Of a stretch of 32,556 bases of DNA, positions 8,872 through 18,936 are shown one piece after another. Position numbers and translations under genes: made by a program. Origin of the DNA: Synechococcus sp. ARS1019 (GTDB lineage: Bacteria; Cyanobacteriota; Cyanobacteriia; PCC-6307; Cyanobiaceae); assembly GCA_002690325.1 (NCBI GenBank), contig NZED01000031.1:6974-39529 (forward strand). Direction: 5' to 3'. Below the pieces are notes generated by a model. It searched no databases. It worked only from the letters and a program-made list of their open reading frames with translations, and was not told where the DNA came from. The number at the start of each line of letters is the position of its first letter. The first letter of the stretch is position 1.

Positions 8872-9740
8872 TAACAGAACCAAAGCCACTGCTGAAACAG
8901 CAGATTGCGGTGGGAGCGCCAGAGGGTTTTGGGGTGATCCGAATCAAAGTTTTCTGGAGGAGGAACATCTCCTCGAGCTTTGTCTCGTTCCATCTCAGCC
9001 TGTAAACGGCCGACGTTGTACTCCGGGTGGCCCAGGTGCATCAACTGACGCTGATCGGGTGTTTCGAAAATGGTGTATCCGACTTGCTCTCCATAGGCGA
9101 GCAGACGGAGCCGACCCTGACGCTGCGCAGATTCCATCGCCGCATCCGGCAAACCTGCATAACGGCTCTGAGGACAATAAAAATGATCGTCTTGGGTGCC
9201 CATCAGGGGATGGCCGGGAATCAAGCTGCGAAGTGGATAGATCCCGAAGAGCTTCTGCTCAAAGGGAATCTTGTCCACGCCAGCGAGATAGGCCATGGCA
9301 AAGCCAGCCCAGCACAGACCAAGAGTGCTCGCACAGGTGTGCCGTGCCTGCTCGATCAATGTCACCAACTCTGACCAATACGTGACCTGATCAAAGGGAA
9401 GATGCTCAACAGGGGCACCGGTGATAATCAAGCCATCAAGAGGGCCCTGGGCCAAGGCTTGCTCCCAGGTCACATAGAGCTGGTTGAGATGATTTTGATC
9501 CCAGCTTTTGTAGGCGTGGGACGCTAAACGAATCCAAATCGGCTCAATCTGAAGAACAGATAAGCCGAGGGGATGCAACAAATTGAACTCGTATTGTTTC
9601 CCCAACGGCATGATATTGAGAATGCCAATCCGAAGGGGTCGGATGTCCTGACGCTCAGCCTGTTTTGGCTCAATCCAGGAGATCCTGTTGCGCTCAATCG
9701 CCGCAATTTTGTGATAGCTGCGAGGAAGAATTAGAGCCAT
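8847..9740 (-). CDS. metA: Homoserine O-succinyl/acetyltransferase (MetA family)
   Basis: RPLRIGILNIMPLGKQYEFNLLHPLGLSVLQIEPIWIRL; PLDGLIITGAPVEHLPFDQVTYW; ASTLGLCWAGFAMAYL; all MetA hallmarks. Confidence 0.95.
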   Translation of the reverse strand: MALILPRSYHKIAAIERNRISWIEPKQAERQDIRPLRIGILNIMPLGKQYEFNLLHPLGLSVLQIEPIWIRLASHAYKSWDQNHLNQLYVTWEQALAQGPLDGLIITGAPVEHLPFDQVTYWSELVTLIEQARHTCASTLGLCWAGFAMAYLAGVDKIPFEQKLFGIYPLRSLIPGHPLMGTQDDHFYCPQSRYAGLPDAAMESAQRQGRLRLLAYGEQVGYTIFETPDQRQLMHLGHPEYNVGRLQAEMERDKARGDVPPPENFDSDHPKTLWRSHRNLLFQQWLWFCYQRVSLVG

Positions 9741-9757
9741 AGGTCACCCATTCATCA

Positions 9758-11092
<1,335 letters not shown>

Positions 11093-11114
11093 TCAGGTCG
11101 GTATTCCTCCATTT

Positions 11115-11783
11115 CTAGTCGTCAGAGAGCTCTGGTTTCTCGGTTTCAGCCAGAGAAGGGAACGTACTGCGAATCACAGCATGCAATTCACGATGTGCTT
11201 CTGCCCGGAAACCGGAAATCGCCTCTGAACTCAGGATTGGATAAGTGCGATCGGTTCCGTCACCATCACGAAGATGCTTCCAGCGGCTGTTTTCCGTCTC
11301 TTTGAGTTTGTTGAGCGCTGCTTCGAAGTCGTAGGGCTTCGTCACACCGAGGGCAGCAACCTGACTGGCCAGGGTTTCCCGAACAGGTGCCAGGGCCTTG
11401 GCCTTCAGGGTGTCCGGCAGCCCGAGCACAGGCTCGTAATGGTCCAAGATTCGCAATTCGGCTTCGAGCATCACCGGCCAAGCTCCGCGTTCACCCTCGT
11501 TGAGAGCCATCTCGGCTTCTTCGGCCTCCATGGCATCGAGGTGGAAGCGAAGCCATTTGTAGTAGGTCTTCTCGTTGATGGGCTTTTTCGCCGCAGCGCG
11601 CCCAGTAAGGATTTTGGGTAAGGCGTTTTCGGCTTTGCGAAGAAACAGCCGGTCCTCGCGCTCAAGGTTCATGGCCCCCCAGCGCTGTCTGTACTCCCAC
11701 AACTCCACGTAGCGGGCCACATCGAGATCGGGCCATCCAAGTCCCTTCAGCTCATCACCACGGTGGGAAGTTTCCTTGGGCAC
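11115..11783 (-). CDS. Conserved hypothetical protein, 222 aa, predicted helical
   Basis: Long intact charged ORF upstream of metY on the same strand. Confidence 0.6.
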   Translation of the reverse strand: MPKETSHRGDELKGLGWPDLDVARYVELWEYRQRWGAMNLEREDRLFLRKAENALPKILTGRAAAKKPINEKTYYKWLRFHLDAMEAEEAEMALNEGERGAWPVMLEAELRILDHYEPVLGLPDTLKAKALAPVRETLASQVAALGVTKPYDFEAALNKLKETENSRWKHLRDGDGTDRTYPILSSEAISGFRAEAHRELHAVIRSTFPSLAETEKPELSDD

Positions 11784-11838
11784 GCGCTGCAGAGTTCAAG
11801 CGATTCTGAAGCGTAAGTGCCAACGGACGGAAGTCCAA

Positions 11839-12768
11839 TCAATTGGGGGAACGGCTTCCCGGATTCCTCTCGAGATATGTGGTGACGGCAATCGGTTGGT
11901 TCTGGACATAACCAACCGGTAGCCAGAGGTCACCAAGCGCTGAGTTGAAGTGGATTTCCCAGTGGTAGAGACCGATGTAAGCCCGTGGGTCCTCCTTCAT
12001 GAGGGACGCGTAGAGCAACACTGCACGCCCGTAGTAATCACTGTTGTTGTATCCCCACAGGCCCTGACGAATGTTCTGCAGTCCTCCTCGTCGCACGAGA
12101 TAACGCGCCGCAGCCTGAATCGCATCATGGGGATTGCGGATGTCACCAGCACCAATCCCCGGTTCAGCCCAGGTTGTCGGTAAAAACTGCATCGGTCCCT
12201 GAGCATTCGCCACAGAAATGCCATCGATCCGACCCATGCCGGTTTCGACCAAGTTCACGGCGGCCAAGACTTCCCATTCGATTCCGGTCGTGGCCTCAGC
12301 CTTTCGGTAGTAGCTCAGCAATTGCTCAGCCGGCTCTGGCTGAATGATGCGCCAAGCAGGAAGTCGAGATGGACCTCGACCTCGACTCATCCGCAGAAAT
12401 TCTCGGCGAGCCGCAAGATGCCGTTCAGCCACACTCTTCCAACGCGGAGGAAGGGCGGCCACCACCGCAGCAGATCGCGCGGTATCAGCGGACAAAACCC
12501 TGTAGATCACCTGCTGCTGATGACCCAAATCCGGCAACGCCGATGGCGAAGTGGAGGGATTACGGAGGGCTGCTTCAACTCGGACCAACTGGTCTGCAGT
12601 CTCCTGAGCAGAGCGCGGAACAACCGGATAACGACGGGGAGCCACGGCCGGACGGGTGGCCGACTCTTGGGGAACAACAGGCTGAGGTTCACGGGCTGCC
12701 GTAACGGCAACAAACCCGATCAAACCAGCAACACAACAAGTGCCTGTGAGCAGCAGACGCCTGCGCAT
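11839..12768 (-). CDS. Lytic transglycosylase (SLT) domain protein, secreted
   Basis: Signal/TM N-terminus MRRRLLLTGTCCVAGLIGFVAV; SLT motif WEVLAAVNLVETGMGRIDGISVANAQGPMQFLPTTW...AARYLVRRGGL. Confidence 0.92.
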   Translation of the reverse strand: MRRRLLLTGTCCVAGLIGFVAVTAAREPQPVVPQESATRPAVAPRRYPVVPRSAQETADQLVRVEAALRNPSTSPSALPDLGHQQQVIYRVLSADTARSAAVVAALPPRWKSVAERHLAARREFLRMSRGRGPSRLPAWRIIQPEPAEQLLSYYRKAEATTGIEWEVLAAVNLVETGMGRIDGISVANAQGPMQFLPTTWAEPGIGAGDIRNPHDAIQAAARYLVRRGGLQNIRQGLWGYNNSDYYGRAVLLYASLMKEDPRAYIGLYHWEIHFNSALGDLWLPVGYVQNQPIAVTTYLERNPGSRSPN

Positions 12769-12810
12769 CTCCTCTCCCGAGCGGACATGCAAAAACCCTA
12801 ACGGTGCGGT

Positions 12811-13392
12811 TTAAGGAGCCAAATACAAACTGCGATCGTGAAAATCAGCGCCCTGGTTGGGATGAGCCACACTCCAATGACTGCAACCGGCAGTGCCGAA
12901 ATCCAACACCGTGGTCAAGGCCAATTCAGGAGCCACATTCGATGGCCACCAAGGACTGATGGGAAGCACGGCATCCAGTCGAAGCTGATGGTGGCGCCGT
13001 CTGAGCTCAATGCAAGGAGCATCCAGCAAGGATTGGCGAGCCTGACCTTCGCGGTAGCGATCAAATTGATAGACAGCCCAGTCACCATTGGGCGCCACGT
13101 TGATTTCCCAGTAGCCCTCCTGTCCGGGCATGCCGAGAAACGCTTCAAAACAAGTGGTGGTCCATAACGCATCCCGACGCTGACCCTCTGACTGCCCCCC
13201 ATCAACAAGACCACTGGGAAGAACAAGGTCCGACAGGCCAACGGACGAAGCAGCCAGAACCCCATAACTCAGCTCAAGCCAACCCCGATCATTCCAAATC
13301 AACTCAGCACTCACCTGGAGGCCCGCCGGCACAGCACTCTCGAAGGGAATCAGGCGCGAGGCCTGACGCAGCTCAACAGATTGTCGTCCCAT
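12811..13392 (-). CDS. DOMON-like domain protein
   Basis: DALWTTTCFEAFLGMPGQEGYWEINVAPNGDWAVYQFDRYREG; resembles DOMON-like/carbohydrate-binding folds; start immediately follows the upstream stop. Confidence 0.75.
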   Translation of the reverse strand: MGRQSVELRQASRLIPFESAVPAGLQVSAELIWNDRGWLELSYGVLAASSVGLSDLVLPSGLVDGGQSEGQRRDALWTTTCFEAFLGMPGQEGYWEINVAPNGDWAVYQFDRYREGQARQSLLDAPCIELRRRHHQLRLDAVLPISPWWPSNVAPELALTTVLDFGTAGCSHWSVAHPNQGADFHDRSLYLAP

Positions 13393-13393
13393 G

Positions 13394-14524
13394 TCAGCCT
13401 GCGTTCAGCAAACGGCTGATCAACGCGCGGATCTCAGGCATCTGATTGTCGATGCTCTCGGTGAGTCGGAACTGCACATCGGCTCGGTGCAGGTTTTGAT
13501 TGGGGTGGTTGGTCCGGAAATAACGGTCACCATCGAGATGGTCCGTGAGGAAGCGCAACCCCAACTCAAAAGGAATCAACCGAATGCAATCGGGAAGATA
13601 AGCACAATCTTGTTCGCTCAGAAAACTGCCAGCAACCGAGAGATAGCCCTCGAGAATGGATTCAGCCAAAGCCAAATCAAACCTCACACCGTCAAGATCT
13701 TCTGCTTCTTCTCCAGCCGGATTGCAGCAGGAGCGCAAACAATCGCCAATGTCGTAGTGAATCAGTCCTGGCTTAACGGTGTCGAGATCAATCAAACCAA
13801 CGGCTTGCCCGGTGGCTTCATCCATCATGACGTTGTTGATTTTTGGATCGCCATGAATCGGGCGATGGTGTAGTTCACCACGAGCAACTGCATCCTCCAG
13901 CACGGAAGCGCCCTCCCGTCGCTGATTCACAAAAGCGAGCGCGTTCGTCAGCGCCTTGGAAGGATTCTGCGGAATGGACCTCGCGAGGACCTGATCAAAG
14001 CGCCGGAGATACGAGGGGGTGACGTGAAAGTCTTCCAGGGTGTCCGCGAGTGAATCCGCAGGTAAATCACTGATCAGGGAATGAAACATGCCCAAGCCGT
14101 AGCCAACTTCCCTGGCTTGAAAGCAATCCCGAATCACATCCGTCGTGGTGGCAGCGCCGATGTAAGTAATCGAGCGCCACACCTCACCATCGTGCTCCAC
14201 CCAAGGCCTGGATTCCTGCCGAGACGGCACTACCTGAGGAACCTCCCATCGCCGCCCTTGCAACTCCGGCGGCGGCGTCTCCAAGCGGCGTTGAACATGC
14301 TCACCAAGCGCCACCAAATTGCGCATCACTAAATCAGGACGCGTAAAAACGCTTTTGTTCAATCGTTGAAGAACAAAGGCTCCTCCATCACGTCGTCCGT
14401 CATGGGTTACGAGAAAGGTCTCGTTGACATTGCCCGAGCCAAGACTGTGGATCCCAGTAATTCGCTCACGGGGATGGAAGCGATCTGCAATAGCTTCCAA
14501 AGCCTCGGTCATCAGCAGTCGCAT
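13394..14524 (-). CDS. Phosphotransferase-family kinase, NahK/aminoglycoside phosphotransferase-like
   Basis: HRPIHGDPKINNVMMDEATGQAVGLIDLDTVKPGLIHYDIGDCLRS; the catalytic HGD...N and IDLDT motifs resemble N-acetylhexosamine 1-kinases. Confidence 0.85.
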   Translation of the reverse strand: MRLLMTEALEAIADRFHPRERITGIHSLGSGNVNETFLVTHDGRRDGGAFVLQRLNKSVFTRPDLVMRNLVALGEHVQRRLETPPPELQGRRWEVPQVVPSRQESRPWVEHDGEVWRSITYIGAATTTDVIRDCFQAREVGYGLGMFHSLISDLPADSLADTLEDFHVTPSYLRRFDQVLARSIPQNPSKALTNALAFVNQRREGASVLEDAVARGELHHRPIHGDPKINNVMMDEATGQAVGLIDLDTVKPGLIHYDIGDCLRSCCNPAGEEAEDLDGVRFDLALAESILEGYLSVAGSFLSEQDCAYLPDCIRLIPFELGLRFLTDHLDGDRYFRTNHPNQNLHRADVQFRLTESIDNQMPEIRALISRLLNAG

Positions 14525-14599
14525 GGGTCTCAGGTCGAAACCATGCCTGCTCTTTCACGACTCACAAGCCGTCAGTGTGCAGAACGGCAGGCGACTGAC

Positions 14600-16111
14600 T
14601 TAGGCATCCAGCTGTGTTTCGATCACATCCATCAATTGGACATAGGCCGGCAAGCCATCACCATCGCCCTCCAAGGGAGCTGCTCGACGCATGGCGTTAC
14701 GCGCGTTATCCGCAATCACCGCGTTGACAAATAGATCGAGGGCCTCAACGACATCAAGATTTTGCAAGGCTTCTGCGTATCGCCGGCTGTGGGTCGGTCG
14801 CACCGATTCCTGGCAGTAATTCGACAATTCACGGCTTTCAGTCATCACGCGATAAGCCGTGTCCTTCACAGCGGGGCGCCCATACACAGCCATGTAGAGG
14901 AGATTCACCATGGAGGCGTCGTGAAGAGGGATGGAATATTTCCTCGCAATTTGAGGCCAGTAACGAAGCGATTTGAGGCCTTCCAGACCACCCTTGCGGA
15001 GTCCCGCTGATTCGCACCACTGCTCCAGTTCCTCCATGGAACTTGGACAACGTTTGTGCTCACGCATTTTGGCTGCCAACACCTGACCCACTTGAAAATT
15101 CCGTGTCGGGCTGCCGGAGACCGGGAGCATCATGCTGCCGCGCACATCGGCCACCATCGCGGTGAGCTGCGTAAAGGTGTGATCACGCACCTTTTCAAAG
15201 TCCCCGTCACGAACCAAGGTGGCTTCAATCCGTGGCACCGCATAACCAAGCTCAGTCAGAGGAATCGGTTGACGGTGATAGAGCTTTTGCCGATCCGGAC
15301 GCGCCATCGACACCGTTGCCGCTTGATCCAGGCACTGATCCAACAACAGGGTCAACAGCGTCGGGAGGACCCCCGGGTTGTCTTGATGAAAGGCATACCC
15401 AAAACCAGCAAACACCGAAGCCATGTTCTTCGCGGCCTTGATGTACTGCCCCTCAACGTTGTGGACACCTGGCGACACTTGAATGTTCGGGGACAGACAA
15501 TCCAGCAGCTGCGCACCGAGCATCGCGGTGAGTGCATTGGGGTGGCAGAAATTCGCGGTGAAACTGTCGAATGGATTTCTCAGGGCTCCATGCCGGTGAA
15601 ACCCTGAGAAGAACGCCAGGTTGGGTTCTTGCTCACACAGCACATAGGCGTTGTTGGTAATTGGATCGTGGCTGAACGATCCCGACAAACAAGCCAGAAC
15701 AACCTGCTCACGGCCTAACTCCTCCCGCAGCCGGCAGGCCTCGAGAAGATCCTCCTCAATGTGGTTGCTGTTGGCACTCAGCACCACCAGTTCACATTCA
15801 AGGATGAGATCCCGGAGGGTATTGGGGCGTTGTTCGGTGGAGGAGACATGCGTCCCTGTGCTGCGCACCGTTGCCACGTGGCCAGCGTCCATGTTGGCGA
15901 TCGCTTCTTTTGAAAACGCCCCGAGCAGATCGCGTCCGGGCCGGGCAGCGAGCATCAGGCGTCCAGCCTGGTTTTGCATGGCGCAGTTGTACGCCAGAGA
16001 GGCTGGATAGAGACCAACGCTGTAAAAGCCCACCTTTCCCGCCGCAACATCCCTCACCCGGCGTGCAATCGAGCCGGCATCGAGGCTGCGATCAAAAAAA
16101 GAGTTGCGCAT
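14600..16111 (-). CDS. Hypothetical protein, distantly GpsA/dehydrogenase-like, long C-terminal extension
   Basis: KVGFYSVGLYPASLAYNCAM (Rossmann-like start), VVLSANSNHIEEDLLEA...VVLACLSGS, VEGQYIKAAKNMASVFAGFGYAF (compare the GpsA GVELGGALKNVIAIAAG motif). Confidence 0.6.
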   Translation of the reverse strand: MRNSFFDRSLDAGSIARRVRDVAAGKVGFYSVGLYPASLAYNCAMQNQAGRLMLAARPGRDLLGAFSKEAIANMDAGHVATVRSTGTHVSSTEQRPNTLRDLILECELVVLSANSNHIEEDLLEACRLREELGREQVVLACLSGSFSHDPITNNAYVLCEQEPNLAFFSGFHRHGALRNPFDSFTANFCHPNALTAMLGAQLLDCLSPNIQVSPGVHNVEGQYIKAAKNMASVFAGFGYAFHQDNPGVLPTLLTLLLDQCLDQAATVSMARPDRQKLYHRQPIPLTELGYAVPRIEATLVRDGDFEKVRDHTFTQLTAMVADVRGSMMLPVSGSPTRNFQVGQVLAAKMREHKRCPSSMEELEQWCESAGLRKGGLEGLKSLRYWPQIARKYSIPLHDASMVNLLYMAVYGRPAVKDTAYRVMTESRELSNYCQESVRPTHSRRYAEALQNLDVVEALDLFVNAVIADNARNAMRRAAPLEGDGDGLPAYVQLMDVIETQLDA

Positions 16112-16207
16112 CAGAACCGAGTAGGGACGCACAAAGCGTTCGCTGCACACCCTAAAGACCATCCCCTAGGGAGACTGTCAGGACTGATTGGTTGCTGCAA
16201 CCGAACC

Positions 16208-16792
16208 ATGGCACTGACCCTGTACGGCGGACCTCAGACCAGGGCTTCGATGCCCCGCTGGTACCTCGAAGAAAAAGGCATCCCCTATGAGCTGGTGGAG
16301 ATCGACCTCCGCGGGAATCAACATCGTCAGCCCGACTATCTCGCGATCAATCCCTTTGGAAAATTGCCTGCGCTTGTCGACGACAGCTTGCTGGGTCCCG
16401 ATGGACAACCACTGACGTTGTTCGAATCAGGAGCGATCCTTCTCCATCTCGCAGAACATCACGGCAAGGAAATCAAAGGACCAGCCCAGCGATCACTGAT
16501 CAATCAATGGCTGCTCTTCGCCAACGCAACGCTGGCGATCGCCCTGTTTGTGCCAAGCAATCGTGAGCGCGAGTTTCCCCGGTTAATGCAAGAGCTCAAT
16601 CATCAACTCACTCCAGGCCAACCCCTCGTTGGTGAGCAATGGGGTGCCGCTGACTGCGCCGTGACGGCGTATTTGGCCTATCTACCGATCTTCTTTCCAC
16701 AGGAAGACCTATCGCCTTATCCAGCGATTGAAGCCTTGATTGCATCCACGCAGCAACGCCCGGCCTACCGCAAGGTGATGGGCATGAATTGA
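16208..16792 (+). CDS. Glutathione S-transferase family protein
   Basis: MALTLYGGPQTRASMPRWYLEEKGIPYELVEIDLRGNQHRQPDYLAINPFGKLPALVDD...LFESGAILLHLAE. Confidence 0.94.
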   Translation: MALTLYGGPQTRASMPRWYLEEKGIPYELVEIDLRGNQHRQPDYLAINPFGKLPALVDDSLLGPDGQPLTLFESGAILLHLAEHHGKEIKGPAQRSLINQWLLFANATLAIALFVPSNREREFPRLMQELNHQLTPGQPLVGEQWGAADCAVTAYLAYLPIFFPQEDLSPYPAIEALIASTQQRPAYRKVMGMN

Positions 16793-16806
16793 CGAAAGGC
16801 GGTGTA

Positions 16807-17289
16807 ATGCAGTCAAAAGCTGCTGCCATGCCTTTCAACCGCCAAGAGCTACTCCTGGCTTACCGCTGGCCAGCAGCCGTTGTGCTGTCCAGCCTGGCTC
16901 TATCAGCGGTGCTGTTGAAAGTGCTGAGTGAACCGATTCCGGTCCGGATCGATGGGGGGCTGCAAGTCGACAAATTGGTGATGCCCGCCAGTGTCACCAT
17001 TCGCAGCGACCAACCCCTCCCGGTGTCAGGAACGGTGGGGGTTGACGCCCCCGTGACGATCACTGGTCAGCAACCACTCGTCATCGGCCCCGTCAAGGTT
17101 CAGTCCATTGATCGCCCGGTCGCGATCAATGGCACCGTCGATGCCAATGCCCAGGTGAGTTCCATCACGGGACCGGTTCAGGTGGATGGAGCCGTCACCG
17201 TGAAAGACACAGTCGCTATCGGAGGAACAGTGAACGTGGAAGGCAAGGTCGGAGCCGAAGTCAAACCCCATTTGCTCCCTTTTAAGTAG
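16807..17289 (+). CDS. Membrane-anchored hypothetical protein with Val-rich beta-repeat region
   Basis: One N-terminal TM segment (WPAAVVLSSLALSAVLLKVL), then irregular repeats (PVSGTVGVDAPVTITG, PVAINGTVDANAQV, PVQVDGAVTVKDTVAIGGTVNVEG). Confidence 0.75.
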   Translation: MQSKAAAMPFNRQELLLAYRWPAAVVLSSLALSAVLLKVLSEPIPVRIDGGLQVDKLVMPASVTIRSDQPLPVSGTVGVDAPVTITGQQPLVIGPVKVQSIDRPVAINGTVDANAQVSSITGPVQVDGAVTVKDTVAIGGTVNVEGKVGAEVKPHLLPFK

Positions 17290-17304
17290 GAAGGCTGATC
17301 CCGC

Positions 17305-18639
17305 TCAGCGCGACTGATTACGGGGTGCTTGACCATCCCCGCAGGTCAAACCCTGCTCCCAGCGCCCCAATTGGCGAAGCCCCAAGGCGGCGATGGCAGC
17401 GCAAATCAAACCGATCACGCTCCAGCGGTTGCCTTGTCCAAAACCCACCAAAGCTGCACCACTCCAAAGCAGGGCCCAGGTGAAGGGCCGCGCTTTGCGC
17501 ACTCGATCGAGTGCTGTGGAACAACTGCGGCAGTGAATGGTGTGGCTGTTGTAGCGGTCCATCAAGGTATGGGTCCCTAACCGCGACGGCAATGGCTGAT
17601 CAGCAAAGGGTTCTCCACCGTTGTCGTTCAGCCAACGATGCAGAGCGGCGACGTACCGATCGCTGGTGGTGGGGAGATAAAAGGCTCGATCAGCAGCGGC
17701 GCTACCACCAGCACGCTCCAGAACCCGCTCCTGCCAATGCAGAAAAACCTGGTCATCCTCGAGCACTTTGTGGTTACCGATGTGCTGCAACCAACGCGGT
17801 CGCAAGCCGATGAGCAAGCGCGGAAGAGCCGATTGGAACTGGAAGGGAAAACGCGCAAAGAGGCGGCATTCACCACGCCGGATTGGGACGGCGTAAACCA
17901 CCGTGAGGATGCGTCCGAAACCATCCGCCGTGAGGTCATGCCACATCAACTGAGGTGCACGGAAACAGGTGGATTGCGATCCCAGTTGCCCACGCCGTGG
18001 ACCTTCCTCCCAAAACGCCTCAAAACCGTCCGACGCTTCCTTGGTGATCACTGCATTCACCGGAGCAGCATTCTCCCTCTTCCCCACAGTCCGGTGATGC
18101 GTGAAGGGCACATGACTCACATCCAGCACGTTCTCTAACAACGTGACGGCATCCATGGGCAGGTCCCGAAAGGTGTCCTGCACCGTCCAGCTCTGGGGGT
18201 TCTCATCAAGGGCAGGGACCAACGGCAGCTCAGCCATCGCCGCTGCATCCGGGGCACCCATCCAGACAAACAACAGACCCTGACCTGTCGCTGTATGCAA
18301 GCTGGCGCACCGCGAACGACGCCCCTCAGGCTTGGTGTTGTCATCGGCCTGGGGAATCACACGGCAGTGACCCTCACCATCAAAACTCCAGCCGTGGTAA
18401 GGACACTCCAACTGTCCATCGGCATTGATCCGGCCCTCACTCAACGGCCCCAGCCGATGAGGACAAACGTCCGGAAACACGCGCCAACAGTCGCCGCCGG
18501 CATCCCACCAAATCACCAGATCTCGTTCCAGCAATGTGAACCGACTCGGACGGGATGGATCGAGATCCTGGAGGTAAGCGATCGGCCACCACTGCTCGGT
18601 CCATGTCGGATGCATGACAACCGCTTTAAGGGCTGCCAT
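17305..18639 (-). CDS. Rieske 2Fe-2S oxygenase, PaO (pheophorbide a oxygenase)-like
   Basis: Rieske motif CPHRLGPLSEGRINADGQLECPYHGW; mononuclear Fe region VLDVSHVPFTHH; C-terminal CxxC (HCRSCSTA) and C-terminal TM segments. Confidence 0.92.
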   Translation of the reverse strand: MAALKAVVMHPTWTEQWWPIAYLQDLDPSRPSRFTLLERDLVIWWDAGGDCWRVFPDVCPHRLGPLSEGRINADGQLECPYHGWSFDGEGHCRVIPQADDNTKPEGRRSRCASLHTATGQGLLFVWMGAPDAAAMAELPLVPALDENPQSWTVQDTFRDLPMDAVTLLENVLDVSHVPFTHHRTVGKRENAAPVNAVITKEASDGFEAFWEEGPRRGQLGSQSTCFRAPQLMWHDLTADGFGRILTVVYAVPIRRGECRLFARFPFQFQSALPRLLIGLRPRWLQHIGNHKVLEDDQVFLHWQERVLERAGGSAAADRAFYLPTTSDRYVAALHRWLNDNGGEPFADQPLPSRLGTHTLMDRYNSHTIHCRSCSTALDRVRKARPFTWALLWSGAALVGFGQGNRWSVIGLICAAIAALGLRQLGRWEQGLTCGDGQAPRNQSR

Positions 18640-18667
18640 CTTCGCCAAATGTCACATCAAACGGGCC

Positions 18668-18775
18668 ATGACATCGAACCTGCTGATGCTGGGAGCCCGC
18701 CTGATTGAGGCTGCAGATGTATCCCGACAAACACTCCTGGTAGCGATCATCACAACTGAGACGCAGGCTGCCTAA
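18668..18775 (+). CDS. Putative small ORF, 35 aa, upstream of an intrinsic terminator
   Basis: Manual translation MTSNLLMLGARLIEAADVSRQTLLVAIITTETQAA*; no strong RBS; supported mainly by its position before an orphan terminator. Confidence 0.3.
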   Translation: MTSNLLMLGARLIEAADVSRQTLLVAIITTETQAA

Positions 18776-18814
18776 GTATTTTCACCCTGTCGTGAGAACG
18801 ACGCGTCGAGCATT

Positions 18815-18844
18815 GGAGCCTTTGGGAGAGGGCTCCATTTTTTT
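18815..18844 (+). terminator. Rho-independent terminator: GGAGCC-N10-GGCTCC-ATTTTTTT
   Basis: Perfect 6-bp stem (18815..18820 with 18831..18836) followed by a T tract, in a divergent intergenic region. Confidence 0.75.
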
Positions 18845-18936
18845 CGCCCAAACAAGGGCTAGGTGATTCAACGCACAATGGAGCCAACTGGTGGTCGGCG
18901 GCAGCCAACACGCTGACCCTTCTGTCTCAAACATCC

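Noticed and set aside
15974-16792. 272-aa ORF start for the GST
   Set aside because: The N-terminal ~78 residues are antisense to the 14600..16111 gene; the GST fold begins at the ATG at 16208.
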